64,000 nt of DNA from NCBI RefSeq assembly GCF_900088825.1, contig NZ_LT592170.1:1426523-1490522 (forward strand). The letters are read 5' to 3'. The notes under the pieces were generated by a model. The model saw nothing but the letters and a program-made list of their open reading frames with translations, made no database searches and was not told the origin of the DNA. Source of the DNA: Thiomonas delicata (lineage in GTDB: Bacteria > Pseudomonadota > Gammaproteobacteria > Burkholderiales > Burkholderiaceae_C). A program made the translations under genes and the position numbers. Below, in pieces: positions 40,643-51,291 of the stretch. Within the stretch, counting starts at the first letter, position 1; each line of letters begins with the position of its first letter.

Positions 40643-41234
40643 GGGGCGTGGCGATGGGGCCGCAGGCGCCTTGTTCGATCAGGGCTGGTATCGCCACGCG
40701 TTGCGTCGTCCTTCGCCACATTGGGATGCCCGGCCTGCCGGGGTCGATGCGGACTTGCTCGTGCTGCACAGCATCTCGCTGCCGGCGGGCGAGTTCGGCG
40801 GCGGGTTCATCGATGATTTGTTTCTCGGCGCGCTCGACCACCGGGCCCGGCCCGAATTCGCCGAGCTGGAGGGGTTGCGTGTTTCGGCGCATTTCCTCAT
40901 CCGGCGCGATGGAGCCTTGTTGCAGTATGTGTCGTGTGACCAGCGCGCCTGGCATGCAGGGGCATCGTCCTTCCGGGGGCGAGCCCGCTGCAATGACTTC
41001 AGCATTGGCATCGAACTCGAAGGCACCGACGCCATGCCATTCGAGCCGGCGCAATACGACAGCCTCGTCGCGCTCGTTTCTGCGCTGATCCAGGCCTATC
41101 CCATCAAGGCCATGGCTGGACATTCCGATATCGCGCCGGGCCGCAAGACGGATCCCGGTCCTCTTTTCGACTGGCCGGTCATACGCCGCGCAAGCGGCCT
41201 TGCTGCGTCGGCCTTTCCTTCGCACGAAGGCTAG
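40629..41234 (+). CDS. ampD: 1,6-anhydro-N-acetylmuramyl-L-alanine amidase AmpD
   Basis: A 201-residue cytoplasmic zinc amidase of the Amidase_2 type. Zinc ligands are visible as His in LLVLHSISLP, His in GHSDIAPGRKTDPGPLFDW, and Asp in KTDPG. RVSAHFLIRRDGALLQYVSCDQRAWHAGAS and NDFSIGIELEG complete the fold. It cleaves the peptide from imported anhydro-muropeptides during wall recycling and thereby lowers AmpR-type induction. It begins 14 bases inside pilR. Its substrates derive from lytic transglycosylases such as the one encoded at 34133. Confidence 0.95.
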
Positions 41235-41315
41235 GGCCTGTTCACCCACGGGCGATCTTTCACGCCCGTTCGGGGTGCAAATGCCAGTACGGCAGCATGC
41301 TCCGAACCACTTGAT

Positions 41316-41324
41316 TGTGGATAA
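41316..41324 (-). promoter_or_regulatory. Perfect DnaA box upstream of nrdA
   Basis: TGTGGATAA on the plus strand is the complement of TTATCCACA, the strongest DnaA-binding consensus. DnaA is known to regulate nrdAB in E. coli. Here the box lies just upstream of the NrdR boxes. Confidence 0.6.
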
Positions 41325-41352
41325 GGCTGTGCAAAGCCTGTGAGCAGGGTTT

Positions 41353-41400
41353 GCGCTAGCTATGGGGTCTTGCTATCCATCCAAACGCTAGATATAGTGC
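41353..41400 (+). promoter_or_regulatory. Tandem NrdR boxes upstream of nrdA
   Basis: GCGCTAGCTATGGGGT (41353-41368) and ACGCTAGATATAGTGC (41385-41400) start 32 bases apart, the three-helical-turn spacing typical of NrdR. The second box is close to the ACACTATATATAGTGT-type consensus; the first is weaker at its 3' side. They indicate repression of nrdA by NrdR when dATP is high. Confidence 0.7.
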
Positions 41401-41602
41401 AAACAAGGGTTGTGCGCGCAGGTTCGAAATGGATTCCAAATCAGTGTCCCCAACTGTTTTCCGGTCCCGCTGCCGTCAGCGTCTGAGTTTCCCAAACCCA
41501 GTCTGCGCCAGACCCCACCCAACATTCGTTTCAACGTCAATTTGCCGTCGAGCGTCCCCACGATGGCGTTTGGCGTGACCATCTAGCCTTAGGAGATCTT
41601 GC

Positions 41603-44542
41603 GTGAACCTCGTCCCATCCCCGCTCGCCGCCGATTCACAAGCCTCCGTCCTCCGGCAGCCCGTCGGCGACGACGCGAACACGCCGCAACACTATGCCGA
41701 CTACAAGATCATTCGCCGCAACGGTGCGGTGGTGGGGTTCGAGCCGGCCAAGATCCAGATCGCGTTGACCAAGGCCTTTCTTGCCGTGCAGGGTGGACAG
41801 AGCGCGGCGTCGGCCAGCATGCGCGAGCAGGTCGAGGAACTCACCCAGGCGGTGGTGCGTGCGTTGCTGCGCAGCCGTCCGGGCGGGGGAACCTTTCATA
41901 TCGAAGACATCCAGGATCATGCCGAACTGGCGTTGATGCGCGCTGGCCAGCACGAGGTGGCGCGTGCTTATGTGCTTTACCGTGAACGTCGTGCGCAGGA
42001 GCGCGCGAGGCACAAGCAGGAGACTGCGGTCCCGGCCGTGCAAACCCTGCATGTCACCGACGATGGCGTGCGCAAGCCGCTGGACCTGGCCGCCCTCGAC
42101 GACCTGATTCGCTCGGCCTGCGCCGATCTCGGCGCCGAGGTCAGACCCGAACCCATCCTGGCCGAGACCCAGCGCAATCTCTATGACGGCGTGCCCATGG
42201 CGGAGGTGTACAAGGCCGCCATCCTCGCCGCGCGCACGCTGATCGAAAGCGACCCCGGCTACGCCAAGGCCACGGCACGCTTGCTGCTGCACACCATCCG
42301 CAAGGACGTGCTGGGCGAGGAGGTCGTGCAGGAACACATGGCGGCGCGCTATCCCGAGTACTTCCCGCAATTCATCAAGGAAGGCGTCGGCCTGGAATTG
42401 CTCGATGAGCGCCTTGCCCAGTACGATCTGGCCCGCCTGGGCGCTGCGCTCAAACCGGAGCGCGATCTGCAGTTCGACTACCTCGGCCTGCAGACCCTGT
42501 ACGACCGCTATTTCCTGGCCAACCGCGCCGACACCCGGCACAACAAGGACGGTCGCCGCATCGAATTGCCGCAGGCTTTTTTCATGCGCGTGGCCATGGG
42601 CCTGGCGCTCAACGAGATCGACCGCGAGACGCGCGCCATTCAGTTCTACGAAGTGCTGTCCAGCTTCGACTTCATGTCCAGCACGCCAACCCTGTTCAAT
42701 GCGGGCACGCGCCGCTCACAGCTCTCCAGTTGCTATCTCACCACGGTGGCCGACGACCTCGATGGCATTTACGAGGCCATCAAGGAGAACGCCCTGCTGT
42801 CCAAGTTCGCCGGCGGGCTGGGCAATGACTGGACCCAGGTGCGCGCCCTGGGCAGCCATATCAAGGGCACCAACGGCAAATCCCAAGGCGTGGTGCCCTT
42901 CCTCAAGGTGGTCAACGACACCGCCGTGGCCGTGAACCAGGGCGGCAAGCGCAAGGGGGCGGTGTGCGCCTATCTGGAAACCTGGCATCTGGACATCGAG
43001 GAATTTCTCGAACTGCGCAAGAACACCGGCGACGACCGCCGCCGCACCCACGACATGAACACCGCCAACTGGGTGCCCGACCTGTTCATGAAGCGCGTGA
43101 TGGAAGGAGGCAACTGGACGCTGTTCTCGCCCTCCGACGTGCCCGACCTGCACGACAAGTTCGGGCTGGCTTTCGAACAGGCATACCTGCGCTACGAGGA
43201 GAAGGCGGCGCAAGGCGAGATCAAGCTGCACAAGAGCATTCCCGCGGCGCAGCTGTGGCGCAAGATGCTGACCATGCTGTTCGAAACCGGACATCCCTGG
43301 ATCACGTTCAAGGACGCCTGCAATGTGCGCAGCCCGCAGCAGCATGTGGGCGTGGTGCACTCGAGCAATCTGTGCACGGAGATCACCCTCAATACCAGCG
43401 CGACCGAGATCGCGGTGTGCAACCTCGGGTCCGTCAACCTCGTGGCGCATCTCAAGCAAGGCCCCGATGGCGGCTACGTGCTTGACCACGACAAGCTCCG
43501 GCGCACCGTGTCCACGGCGATGCGCATGCTCGACAACGTCATCGACATCAACTATTACGCCGTGGCCAAGGCCCGCAACTCGAACCTCAAGCACCGGCCG
43601 GTGGGACTGGGCATCATGGGCTTCCAGGATTGTCTGCATCTGGCGCGCATCCCCTACGCCTCGCAGCAGGCCGTGGAATTCGCCGACCGCTCGATGGAGG
43701 CCGTGTGCTATCACGCCTACTGGGCGTCTACCGAACTTGCGCAGGAGCGCGGGCGCTACAGCAGCTATCCAGGCTCCTTGTGGGACCAGGGCATCCTGCC
43801 GCACGACACGCTGAAACTTCTCGCCGAGCAACGTGGCGGTTACGTCGACATCGATGCATCCGCCAGCCTCGATTGGGACGCGCTGCGTGCGCGCATCCAA
43901 ACCCATGGCATGCGCAACTCCAATTGCGTGGCCATCGCACCCACCGCGACGATCTCCAACATCATCGGCGTGGACGCCTGTATCGAGCCGACCTTCCAGA
44001 ACCTGTATGTCAAGTCCAATCTGTCGGGAGAGTTCACCGTGGTGAATCAGTACCTGGTGCGCGATCTCAAGGCGCGTGGACTGTGGGACCAGGTCATGCT
44101 CGCCGACCTGAAGTATTTCGACGGCAGCGTGCAGCCCATCGATCGTATTCCTGCCGATCTCAAGGCGCTGTATGCGACGGCGTTCGAAGTCGACCCGCAG
44201 TGGATCATCGAGGCGGCAGCGCGACGCAGCAAGTGGATCGATCAGGCGCAGTCGCTCAACATCTATATGGCTGGAGCTTCGGGCAAGAAACTCGACGAAA
44301 CCTACAAACTCGCCTGGCTGCGCGGTCTGAAGACCACCTATTACCTCCGCACCATGAGCGCCACACACGCGGAAAAGTCCACCGTCAAATCCGGCCGACT
44401 CAATGCCGTGCCGCAAGCTGCGGGCGGCGCGCAACATATGCAGGCCTCATCGGTTGCGGCCCCGGCGGTGGAGCCGCCGACGGCTGGAAGCGATATCAAG
44501 TTCTGCGCCATCGATGATCCAACTTGCGAGGCTTGCCAGTAA
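41603..44542 (+). CDS. nrdA: Ribonucleoside-diphosphate reductase class Ia, alpha subunit
   Basis: A 979-residue catalytic subunit that reduces ribonucleotides to deoxyribonucleotides. It starts at GTG with AGGAGA 6 bases upstream. The N-terminal ATP-cone (about 35-130; YKIIRRNGAVVGFEPAKIQIALTKAFLA) is the allosteric activity site. Catalytic residues appear as Cys in RSQLSSCYLT, the NLCTEI loop with the thiyl Cys, and a CEAC pair at the extreme C-terminus that relays electrons from thioredoxin. Conserved late segments include PTATISNIIGVDACIEP. nrdB follows after 160 bases. Length is slightly over the usual for betaproteobacteria because of the N-terminal extension. Confidence 0.97.
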   Translation: MNLVPSPLAADSQASVLRQPVGDDANTPQHYADYKIIRRNGAVVGFEPAKIQIALTKAFLAVQGGQSAASASMREQVEELTQAVVRALLRSRPGGGTFHIEDIQDHAELALMRAGQHEVARAYVLYRERRAQERARHKQETAVPAVQTLHVTDDGVRKPLDLAALDDLIRSACADLGAEVRPEPILAETQRNLYDGVPMAEVYKAAILAARTLIESDPGYAKATARLLLHTIRKDVLGEEVVQEHMAARYPEYFPQFIKEGVGLELLDERLAQYDLARLGAALKPERDLQFDYLGLQTLYDRYFLANRADTRHNKDGRRIELPQAFFMRVAMGLALNEIDRETRAIQFYEVLSSFDFMSSTPTLFNAGTRRSQLSSCYLTTVADDLDGIYEAIKENALLSKFAGGLGNDWTQVRALGSHIKGTNGKSQGVVPFLKVVNDTAVAVNQGGKRKGAVCAYLETWHLDIEEFLELRKNTGDDRRRTHDMNTANWVPDLFMKRVMEGGNWTLFSPSDVPDLHDKFGLAFEQAYLRYEEKAAQGEIKLHKSIPAAQLWRKMLTMLFETGHPWITFKDACNVRSPQQHVGVVHSSNLCTEITLNTSATEIAVCNLGSVNLVAHLKQGPDGGYVLDHDKLRRTVSTAMRMLDNVIDINYYAVAKARNSNLKHRPVGLGIMGFQDCLHLARIPYASQQAVEFADRSMEAVCYHAYWASTELAQERGRYSSYPGSLWDQGILPHDTLKLLAEQRGGYVDIDASASLDWDALRARIQTHGMRNSNCVAIAPTATISNIIGVDACIEPTFQNLYVKSNLSGEFTVVNQYLVRDLKARGLWDQVMLADLKYFDGSVQPIDRIPADLKALYATAFEVDPQWIIEAAARRSKWIDQAQSLNIYMAGASGKKLDETYKLAWLRGLKTTYYLRTMSATHAEKSTVKSGRLNAVPQAAGGAQHMQASSVAAPAVEPPTAGSDIKFCAIDDPTCEACQ

Positions 44543-44702
44543 GCCCAACATTTGTCATGGAGCATGGTTTCGTCGCCATAGCGCCTTGCCGTTGGTTTTG
44601 CGCGTCATGCTGCAGCGATGAAGCGCGATATCCGCGCCGATTTCGTGCTCCGCATATTGAATGTATGTCATAAACATCTGATAATTCAAAGAAGGAAAAG
44701 CC

Positions 44703-46004
44703 ATGCTGAGTTGGGAAGAAAATACTGAAAGCGCAAGCGCGCCCATGGCGCGTGGGTCATCCGCTTTTTCGCCCGCCAAATCGTCCATCAATTCGTCCGC
44801 CATTTCACTCGCATCTTTGTCTGCGTCTTCCCCGGCCGCGGAAGAGGGGGTAGGACGGCCCTTGTTCCAAACCCTCTCCGGCAGCGCATCCGCGGGCGCC
44901 GTCCAGCACGGTGTATTGGGCGCCCTGAACGCGCCAGGCACGGCGGATGTATACAGCCAAAGAGCCTCGTCCACGGGCCGGGTTCAGGTCGAGGACAAGC
45001 GCATCATCAATTGCCGCGTCGATGTCAATCAACTGGTCCCTTTCAAGTACAAGTGGGCCTGGGACAAATACCTGTCGTCCTGCGCCAACCACTGGATGCC
45101 GCAAGAAATCAATATGTCGCGGGACATCGCTTTATGGAAGGATCCCAACGGCTTGACAGAGGACGAGCGTCGCATCGTCAAGCGCAATCTGGGTTTTTTC
45201 GTCACCGCCGACTCGCTTGCCGCCAACAATATCGTGCTTGGCACTTATCGGCATATCACCAACCCGGAGTGCAGGCAGTTCCTGCTGCGGCAGGGCTTCG
45301 AAGAGGCGATCCACACCCACGCCTACCAGTACATCGTCGAATCATTGGGTTTGGATGAGGGTGAAATATTCAATGCTTACCATGAAATTCCGTCGATTCG
45401 CAATAAAGACGAATTTCTCATCCCCTTCATCGACACCCTCACGAATCCCGAGTTCCGAACCTCCGCCTTCGGGGGATCCGAGCGCAACGATCAGGAGCTT
45501 CTGCGCTCCATCATAGTTTTTGCTTGCCTCATGGAAGGATTGTTCTTCTATGTCGGCTTCGCCCAAATTTTGTCCATGGGGCGCCAGAACAAGATGACGG
45601 GAGCGGCGGAGCAGTATCAATACATCCTGCGCGATGAATCCATGCATTGCAATTTCGGCATTGACGTGGTCAACCAGATCAAACTCGAAAACCCGCATCT
45701 CTGGACCCGCACGTTCAAGGACGAAATCACGGCGCTATTCCATAAGGCTGTTGACCTCGAGTATGCCTATGCCGAGGACACCATGCCGCGAGGGGTATTG
45801 GGGCTCAACGCCTCCATGTTCAAGGGTTATTTGCGTTTTATTGCCAACCGGCGCGCCCAGCAGATCGGGCTGGACGCGATTTTCCCGAACGAAGAGAATC
45901 CGTTCCCATGGATGAGCGAAATGATCGATCTGAAAAAGGAACGTAATTTCTTCGAAACCCGCGTGATCGAGTACCAGTCGGGCGGAGCCCTGTCCTGGGA
46001 ATAA
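44703..46004 (+). CDS. nrdB: Ribonucleoside-diphosphate reductase class Ia, beta subunit
   Basis: A 433-residue radical-generating subunit. The diiron and radical residues are present: Asp in [12 protein letters not shown], Glu/His/Tyr in [13 protein letters not shown] (the Tyr is the radical site), and Glu/His in DESMHCNFG with further Glu upstream. The C-terminal peptide SGGALSWE docks onto NrdA. The first about 95 residues are an extra Ser/Ala-rich, probably disordered extension, making it longer than typical NrdB. Curiously, it also begins MLSWEE, echoing the C-terminal docking peptide. AAGGAAAAG precedes the ATG. Confidence 0.96.
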   Translation: MLSWEENTESASAPMARGSSAFSPAKSSINSSAISLASLSASSPAAEEGVGRPLFQTLSGSASAGAVQHGVLGALNAPGTADVYSQRASSTGRVQVEDKRIINCRVDVNQLVPFKYKWAWDKYLSSCANHWMPQEINMSRDIALWKDPNGLTEDERRIVKRNLGFFVTADSLAANNIVLGTYRHITNPECRQFLLRQGFEEAIHTHAYQYIVESLGLDEGEIFNAYHEIPSIRNKDEFLIPFIDTLTNPEFRTSAFGGSERNDQELLRSIIVFACLMEGLFFYVGFAQILSMGRQNKMTGAAEQYQYILRDESMHCNFGIDVVNQIKLENPHLWTRTFKDEITALFHKAVDLEYAYAEDTMPRGVLGLNASMFKGYLRFIANRRAQQIGLDAIFPNEENPFPWMSEMIDLKKERNFFETRVIEYQSGGALSWE

Positions 46005-46517
46005 TCGAGGCCGACTTTCGGCATCGACTCCCGAAACACACCATGACTATCAAGCCTTTAGGACGGACAACTTGAAGGGCTGTGATTTAAGGCCTGGGAT
46101 GCAAATCGGTGGAATACGTTCCGCCGGGATCTTCCATCCCCGCTTCAGGATGATGCGCGGTGTTGGTGCTTTGTCCTTCGTTTCTCGTCTTATTGCGGCC
46201 CGCGTCGTGACGGGTTTTCTTCGCATGGACCGCGGCGGCGCCGCCGCCGGTTCCCTGGGTTCAAAGACAAGATCCGACAATTCTGGTGTTCATGCAACCC
46301 ACCTGTCGGAAACCCCAACATTCATCGAAACGCCAACGCAAATCTTGCGTTTCGTGAGTGGCCCCTGGCAAGCCAGCGCTGGTTTGTCGGGGGTTGTGCA
46401 CATCGGTGCATTTGCAAATGTCCCGTATCGGAAACTGCCGGGAGGCAGGACCATGAGGAGCTTTGGATGCAATGGATGTGAATGAATTTCAATAACACTT
46501 GATCAAGGAGAATCCAA
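46005..46517. other. Gene-free stretch between nrdB and the histone-like gene
   Basis: Two overlapping ORFs (plus 46072-46485, minus 46050-46280) have no recognisable product or good ribosome sites and are not called. The inverted repeat GCGGCG-CCGCCGC near 46231-46244 is simple GC-rich sequence. The promoter of the histone-like gene is presumably near the right end, where AAGGAG precedes the ATG. Confidence 0.4.
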
Positions 46518-46754
46518 ATGGCAACTGCAATGAAGAAACCCGCGGCGAAGAAGGCTGCTCCGGCGAAGAAGGCTGCTCCGGCGAAGAAGGCTGCTCCGGC
46601 GAAGAAGGCCGCTCCGGCGAAGAAGGCCGCTCCGGCGAAGAAGGCCGCTCCGGCGAAGAAGGCCGCTCCGGCGAAGAAGGAGCCCGCTCCTGCTGCGAAG
46701 ACGGCGCTTAGCCCTCAGGCAGCCTGGCCGTTCCCGACCGGCGACAAGCCTTAA
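46518..46754 (+). CDS. Histone H1-like lysine/alanine/proline repeat protein
   Basis: A 78-residue basic protein composed mostly of seven perfect repeats of KKAAPA (18 bp each) after MATAMKKPAA, then a tail EPAPAAKTALSPQAAWPFPTGDKP. Such AlgP/H1-like C-terminal-tail proteins bind DNA non-specifically and are common in Burkholderiales. AAGGAG lies 7 bases before the ATG and a good terminator follows, so it is an independent gene. Repeat number is likely to vary between strains. A nucleoid role is inferred from composition. Confidence 0.9.
   Translation: MATAMKKPAAKKAAPAKKAAPAKKAAPAKKAAPAKKAAPAKKAAPAKKAAPAKKEPAPAAKTALSPQAAWPFPTGDKP
46545..46682 (+). repeat. 18-bp tandem repeats in the histone-like gene
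   Basis: There are seven full copies of GCGAAGAAGGCYGCTCCG and a partial eighth. The first three carry GCT and the next four GCC at the variable codon. The near identity suggests recent expansion by slippage. Confidence 0.9.
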
Positions 46755-46773
46755 TCGAGCCTGCCACCGTGAA

Positions 46774-46801
46774 AACCTGGGCCTAGTGCCCAGGTTTTTT
46801 T
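46774..46801 (+). terminator. Terminator after the histone-like gene
   Basis: AACCTGGGC pairs with GCCCAGGTT over CTAGT, and a run of seven T follows. It is a textbook intrinsic terminator. Confidence 0.92.
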
Positions 46802-46805
46802 ACGC

Positions 46806-47141
46806 ATGCGAGTCGAGTACCCATCATGGTTGCGCGCCGCTGAAACCAAGACGATTGTGTGCGTGGCTGCCCAACCCGGCGCTAAGACGACAGCGTTGGT
46901 CGGTCTGCACGCCGGGGCGCTGCGTGTACGCATCGCGGCTCCAGCGCTGGATGGCCGCGGCAACGCTGCCTTATGTGCCTGGTTGGCCGAGACCTTGGCC
47001 CTAGCGCGTCGCGATGTCAGCATCCTGCGCGGGGAGAAATCACGTCGTAAACAGTTGGCCGTGGCCATGTCCGCGGAAAGCGTGGCGAGCATCCTCGAGC
47101 CCCTGGTGGACATGGCGCAGAACGCGCACCGTCGGCCATGA
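46806..47141 (+). CDS. DUF167 (YggU-like) family protein
   Basis: A 111-residue protein. [71 protein letters not shown] is the DUF167 signature, with QPGAK, RIAAP..GRGNAAL and RGEKSR..K. Structures of the family show a small alpha/beta fold of unknown function. The start directly follows a terminator and no clear ribosome site is seen, so the N-terminal end is less sure. No partner gene explains its role. Confidence 0.85.
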   Translation: MRVEYPSWLRAAETKTIVCVAAQPGAKTTALVGLHAGALRVRIAAPALDGRGNAALCAWLAETLALARRDVSILRGEKSRRKQLAVAMSAESVASILEPLVDMAQNAHRRP

Positions 47142-47307
47142 GCAGGCCGGACCATGCAAGATTGCGAGGAGCTGCGCTGGCGCGATCGGCGTCGCGGCAT
47201 GCCCAACTGTTCCAATAGGCAGCTTCGCCAGCGCCGCGACATACGCCGAGGGTCGTTCCGCAGCTTCGCTTTTTCAACTCCGCCGTAACAACCTACAGAG
47301 CACGAGC

Positions 47308-47877
<570 letters not shown>

Positions 47878-47954
47878 CAATCAAGCCGCGCGCCGGGACC
47901 GCACCATCCAAGCCGAATGGACCATGGCGGTGCGCTCGTGTAGCGCTGACGGAT

Positions 47955-49352
47955 TCAGCCGGCGAGCTCGGCGCGCAGCCGGGCAATTTGGGCGCGAACT
48001 TGTTGCGGGGCGGTTCCGCCCAAGATGTTGCGTGATTGTGCCGAACCATGCAGGGTCAGGACCTCGAATACATCAGCCTGTACCGCGGGATGCAGGCGCT
48101 GCAGTTCGGCGAGGCTGAGCTCGCTCAGGTCGCAGCCGTGCTGCGTGCAGTCGCGCACGGCATGCGCCACGACCTCGTGCGCATCGCGGAAGGGCAGGCC
48201 TTTTTTCACCAGGTAGTCGGCCAGGTCGGTTGCGGTGGCATAGCCCCTGCGCGCGGCTTTCTCCATGGCTTCGCCGTTGACACGGATGCCACGCACCATG
48301 TCGGCGAACAGGGTGAGCGTGTCCAGCAGGGTATCGGCCGTGTCGAACAGGGGTTCCTTGTCTTCCTGATTGTCCTTGTTGTAGGCCAGCGGCTGGCCCT
48401 TCATCAGCACCAGCAGGGCGCTGAGATGGCCGACCACGCGTCCGGTCTTGCCGCGCGCCAGCTCGGGCACGTCCGGGTTCTTCTTCTGCGGCATGATGCT
48501 CGAGCCGGTGCAATAGCGATCGGGCAGGTCGATGAAGCCATAGGCGGGCGACATCCACAGCACGAGTTCCTCGCTGAGGCGCGAAACATGCACCATGATC
48601 AAGCTGGCCGCGGCGCAGAATTCGATGGCGAAATCGCGGTCGCTGACCGCATCCAGAGAGTTCTGGCTGATGGCTTCGAAGCCCAGCTCGCGGGCGACGC
48701 TGGCGCGGTCCAGCGCATAGCTTGTACCGGCCAGCGCGGCTGCCCCCAACGGCAGTCGATTGACCCGGCGGCGGCAGTCCGCGAGGCGCTCGGCATCGCG
48801 CCCGAACATTTCCACATAAGCCAGCAAATGGTGGCCGAAGGTCACGGGTTGGGCGACCTGCAGATGGGTGAAACCGGGCATGATGGTGTCGGCGTTCGCC
48901 TCCGCCACGTCGACCAGGACCGCGCGCAGGGCGCGCAGCACTGCCTGGATCCGGTCGATCGCGTCGCGCAGCCACAGGCGAATGTCGGTGGCCACCTGGT
49001 CGTTGCGGCTGCGACCGGTATGCAGGCGTTTGCCGGCATCGCCGACGAGTTGGGTCAGACGGGCCTCGATGTTGAGGTGCACGTCCTCCAGTTCGAGCTT
49101 CCAGTCGAAGCGGCCGGCGGCGATGTCTTCCGCGATCAGGCCCATCCCGCGTTCGATGTCGGCAAGGTCCTGGCTGCTGATGATGTGTTGGGCAGCCAAC
49201 ATGCGCGCGTGCGCAAGCGAGCCCTGGATGTCAAATCGCGCCAGACGCTTGTCAAACCCGACGGAAGCCGTGTAGCGTTGCACAAGCGCGTCGACCGGCT
49301 CGGAGAAAAGGGCCGACCAGGCCTGCTGCTTACGGTCGAGAGATGAACTCAT
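47955..49352 (-). CDS. argH: Argininosuccinate lyase
   Basis: A 465-residue enzyme that splits argininosuccinate to arginine and fumarate, the last step of arginine synthesis. [20 protein letters not shown], the catalytic-His region [20 protein letters not shown] and the superfamily signature [15 protein letters not shown] are all present. ATG 49352 gives [12 protein letters not shown]. It is divergent from the AlgZ-like kinase gene, with only 36 bases between, so the promoters must overlap or lie inside coding sequence. Confidence 0.97.
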   Translation of the reverse strand: MSSSLDRKQQAWSALFSEPVDALVQRYTASVGFDKRLARFDIQGSLAHARMLAAQHIISSQDLADIERGMGLIAEDIAAGRFDWKLELEDVHLNIEARLTQLVGDAGKRLHTGRSRNDQVATDIRLWLRDAIDRIQAVLRALRAVLVDVAEANADTIMPGFTHLQVAQPVTFGHHLLAYVEMFGRDAERLADCRRRVNRLPLGAAALAGTSYALDRASVARELGFEAISQNSLDAVSDRDFAIEFCAAASLIMVHVSRLSEELVLWMSPAYGFIDLPDRYCTGSSIMPQKKNPDVPELARGKTGRVVGHLSALLVLMKGQPLAYNKDNQEDKEPLFDTADTLLDTLTLFADMVRGIRVNGEAMEKAARRGYATATDLADYLVKKGLPFRDAHEVVAHAVRDCTQHGCDLSELSLAELQRLHPAVQADVFEVLTLHGSAQSRNILGGTAPQQVRAQIARLRAELAG

Positions 49353-49388
49353 GGATATGGGAATGGCGACGGACAGCGGAGGATTGTA

Positions 49389-50498
49389 TTGAGCACGGGC
49401 CGCAAGACGGAGTCCGGCCCGCACAGCCAGCTGGCCGGCCCCCCGACCAGCATGTGGCCGGTGGAGGGTTCCAGGGAGGATGCGGGACGGGCCGCAAGCG
49501 CGGCGGCGCCATTGCCTGATGCCTGCAATGCCGGCACGGCGATTCGCGCCTACATGCTGGTGAATGCCGTGGTGGTGTTGCTGGCCCTCGCTGCCGGGCC
49601 CAGGCCGGCGCAATGGTGGGGGCCACTGCTGCAGGGGCTGGCCGTGGCCGAGCCGGCCGCGGCCATCTGGCTCAGCTTCATGTGCCTGTCGCGCCGCAGG
49701 TGGCGCCGGCTGGGCGCGAGCATGCGCGTGGCGGTCGGCGTGGGGGCGGGGGCCGCGGCGGGCTGGATGGCCCAGGCCCTGGTCGGCTCGGTGCTCGCGG
49801 CGGGTGAAGGCGGGGGTCTGCCGGACTGGCGCAGCGCCCTCGTGGGGGCCGCGTTGGCGGCGGTTTTCCTGCACTATCTGAGCCTGCGCGCCCAGGCGCT
49901 CACACCGGCCACGGTGCAGGCCCGGTTGGCCGAATTGCAGGCGCGCATCCGCCCGCACTTCCTGTTCAATGCCCTCAACGCGGCGAGTGCCCTGGTTCGT
50001 GAGCAACCCCTGCAAGCCGAGCAGGTGCTGGACGATCTGGCCGAGTTGTTTCGTGCCACGGTCAGCCGCCCCGGCACCCTCAGCACGGTGGCGGAGGAGG
50101 TGGACCTGGCGCGGCGCTATCTGGGCATCGAGGCGGTGCGCTTCGGCGAGCGCATGCAGGTGCGCTGGGCCGTCGAACCCGGTCTGGAAGGTCTTCGCAT
50201 TCCGGCCCTCACCTTGCAGCCGCTGGTGGAAAATGCGGTGCGCCACGGGGTCGAATCGTGCGCAGGGCCGTGCCATATCGATGTGTGGGTCTCGCCGCGC
50301 GCCGGCATGCTGGAAATCGGCGTGGTCAACGACTACGCGCCGCGCGACGGCAGCGCCGGCCAGGGAACGCGCGTGGCACTGGCCAATATCACCCAACGCC
50401 TGCGTCTGCTCTACGACATCACCGCCGATCTGCGCCACGGCCGTGTCGAGGGCCTGGATCCGCCGCGCTACCGCGTTCGCATCCGCTTGCCCCTGTGA
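49389..50498 (+). CDS. AlgZ/LytS-type sensor histidine kinase
   Basis: A 369-residue kinase of the His_kinase family. It probably starts at TTG 49389, with GGAGGA 5 bases upstream; no ATG is suitably placed. Four hydrophobic helices span about 50-165. The phospho-acceptor region is [20 protein letters not shown] (His about 195), followed by [38 protein letters not shown]. The ATPase domain has [17 protein letters not shown] and [17 protein letters not shown]. It pairs with the LytTR regulator 4 bases downstream. The signal is unknown; AlgZ/FimS homologues affect motility and surface polysaccharides. Confidence 0.9.
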   Translation: MSTGRKTESGPHSQLAGPPTSMWPVEGSREDAGRAASAAAPLPDACNAGTAIRAYMLVNAVVVLLALAAGPRPAQWWGPLLQGLAVAEPAAAIWLSFMCLSRRRWRRLGASMRVAVGVGAGAAAGWMAQALVGSVLAAGEGGGLPDWRSALVGAALAAVFLHYLSLRAQALTPATVQARLAELQARIRPHFLFNALNAASALVREQPLQAEQVLDDLAELFRATVSRPGTLSTVAEEVDLARRYLGIEAVRFGERMQVRWAVEPGLEGLRIPALTLQPLVENAVRHGVESCAGPCHIDVWVSPRAGMLEIGVVNDYAPRDGSAGQGTRVALANITQRLRLLYDITADLRHGRVEGLDPPRYRVRIRLPL

Positions 50499-50502
50499 GA
50501 CT

Positions 50503-51282
50503 ATGAAGATCCTGATCGTCGACGATGAACCCCTGGCGCGTACGCGCCTGCACCGACTGCTCGATGAATTGCCCGAATGTGCGTCGAGTCGCATCGACGA
50601 GGCCGGGGACGTGGACAGTGCTCGGCAGCTGATGCGCGTGGGGAGCTACGAACTGCTGCTGCTCGACATCCAGATGCCGGGTGCCAGCGGCCTCGACTTC
50701 GCGGCCGATCTGGTACGCAGACGTCCCCACGCCGCGGCGTTGCCGGCGGTGGTGTTCGTCACGGCGCACGACGAACACGCGCTCGCCGCTTTCGACCACG
50801 GCGCGGTCGACTATCTGACCAAGCCCGTACGCCGCGAACGTCTTGCACAGGCCCTGGAACGCGTGGGGCCCCTCGTGGCGCGGGCGCGCGCGCAAGGCGG
50901 GGGCACGGCAGGCGCGGCCAACGACGCCCCGGCTTTATCCGTGGTCGAGCGCGGCGCCCTCTTGCGCGTCCCGCTGGCGGAGGTTCTGTACTTTCGCTCC
51001 GACAACAAGTACACCCTGCTACGCACCGCCACGCGGCATCATCTGATCGACACCGCGCTCGGCGAGCTCGAGCAGCGCTATGCCGGTCGTTTCGTGCGCA
51101 CCCACCGCAGCGCCCTGGTCGCGGTGGATGCCATCGCCGGACTCGAGCGCGAGGCTTCGCATGCTTGCACGGTGGGCGATGACAACGCCGATTGGGTGGT
51201 GCGGGTGCGGGGCCTGTCCGAAACCCTGCCGATCAGTCGCCGTCAGCTGCCCGTGCTGCGCGGTTTGCTGCGCCAGTCTTGA
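50503..51282 (+). CDS. LytTR-family response regulator (AlgR-like)
   Basis: A 259-residue regulator. The receiver domain has [19 protein letters not shown], phospho-acceptor Asp in [10 protein letters not shown] (about 57), and [11 protein letters not shown]. The C-terminal LytTR DNA-binding domain (about 150-255) shows [41 protein letters not shown] and [20 protein letters not shown]. It starts 4 bases after the kinase gene, so the pair is coexpressed. Target genes cannot be named from this window. Confidence 0.93.
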   Translation: MKILIVDDEPLARTRLHRLLDELPECASSRIDEAGDVDSARQLMRVGSYELLLLDIQMPGASGLDFAADLVRRRPHAAALPAVVFVTAHDEHALAAFDHGAVDYLTKPVRRERLAQALERVGPLVARARAQGGGTAGAANDAPALSVVERGALLRVPLAEVLYFRSDNKYTLLRTATRHHLIDTALGELEQRYAGRFVRTHRSALVAVDAIAGLEREASHACTVGDDNADWVVRVRGLSETLPISRRQLPVLRGLLRQS

Positions 51283-51291
51283 GGCGTGGCC

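Larger units (their letters stand above)
41235..41602. other. nrdA control region, no protein gene
   Basis: A hairpin ACGGGCG...CGCCCGT just past ampD may end the pil-ampD transcript. A DnaA box (41316) and two NrdR boxes (41353-41400) follow. The nrdA ribosome site AGGAGA lies at 41591-41596. Confidence 0.7.

Noticed and set aside
46050-46485. Two overlapping ORFs between nrdB and the histone-like gene
   Set aside because: They lie on opposite strands over the same bases, with no ribosome sites or family resemblance.
46499-46711. Gly/Glu/Ser/Cys-repeat ORF
   Set aside because: It is the out-of-frame reading of the 18-bp repeats of the histone-like gene.
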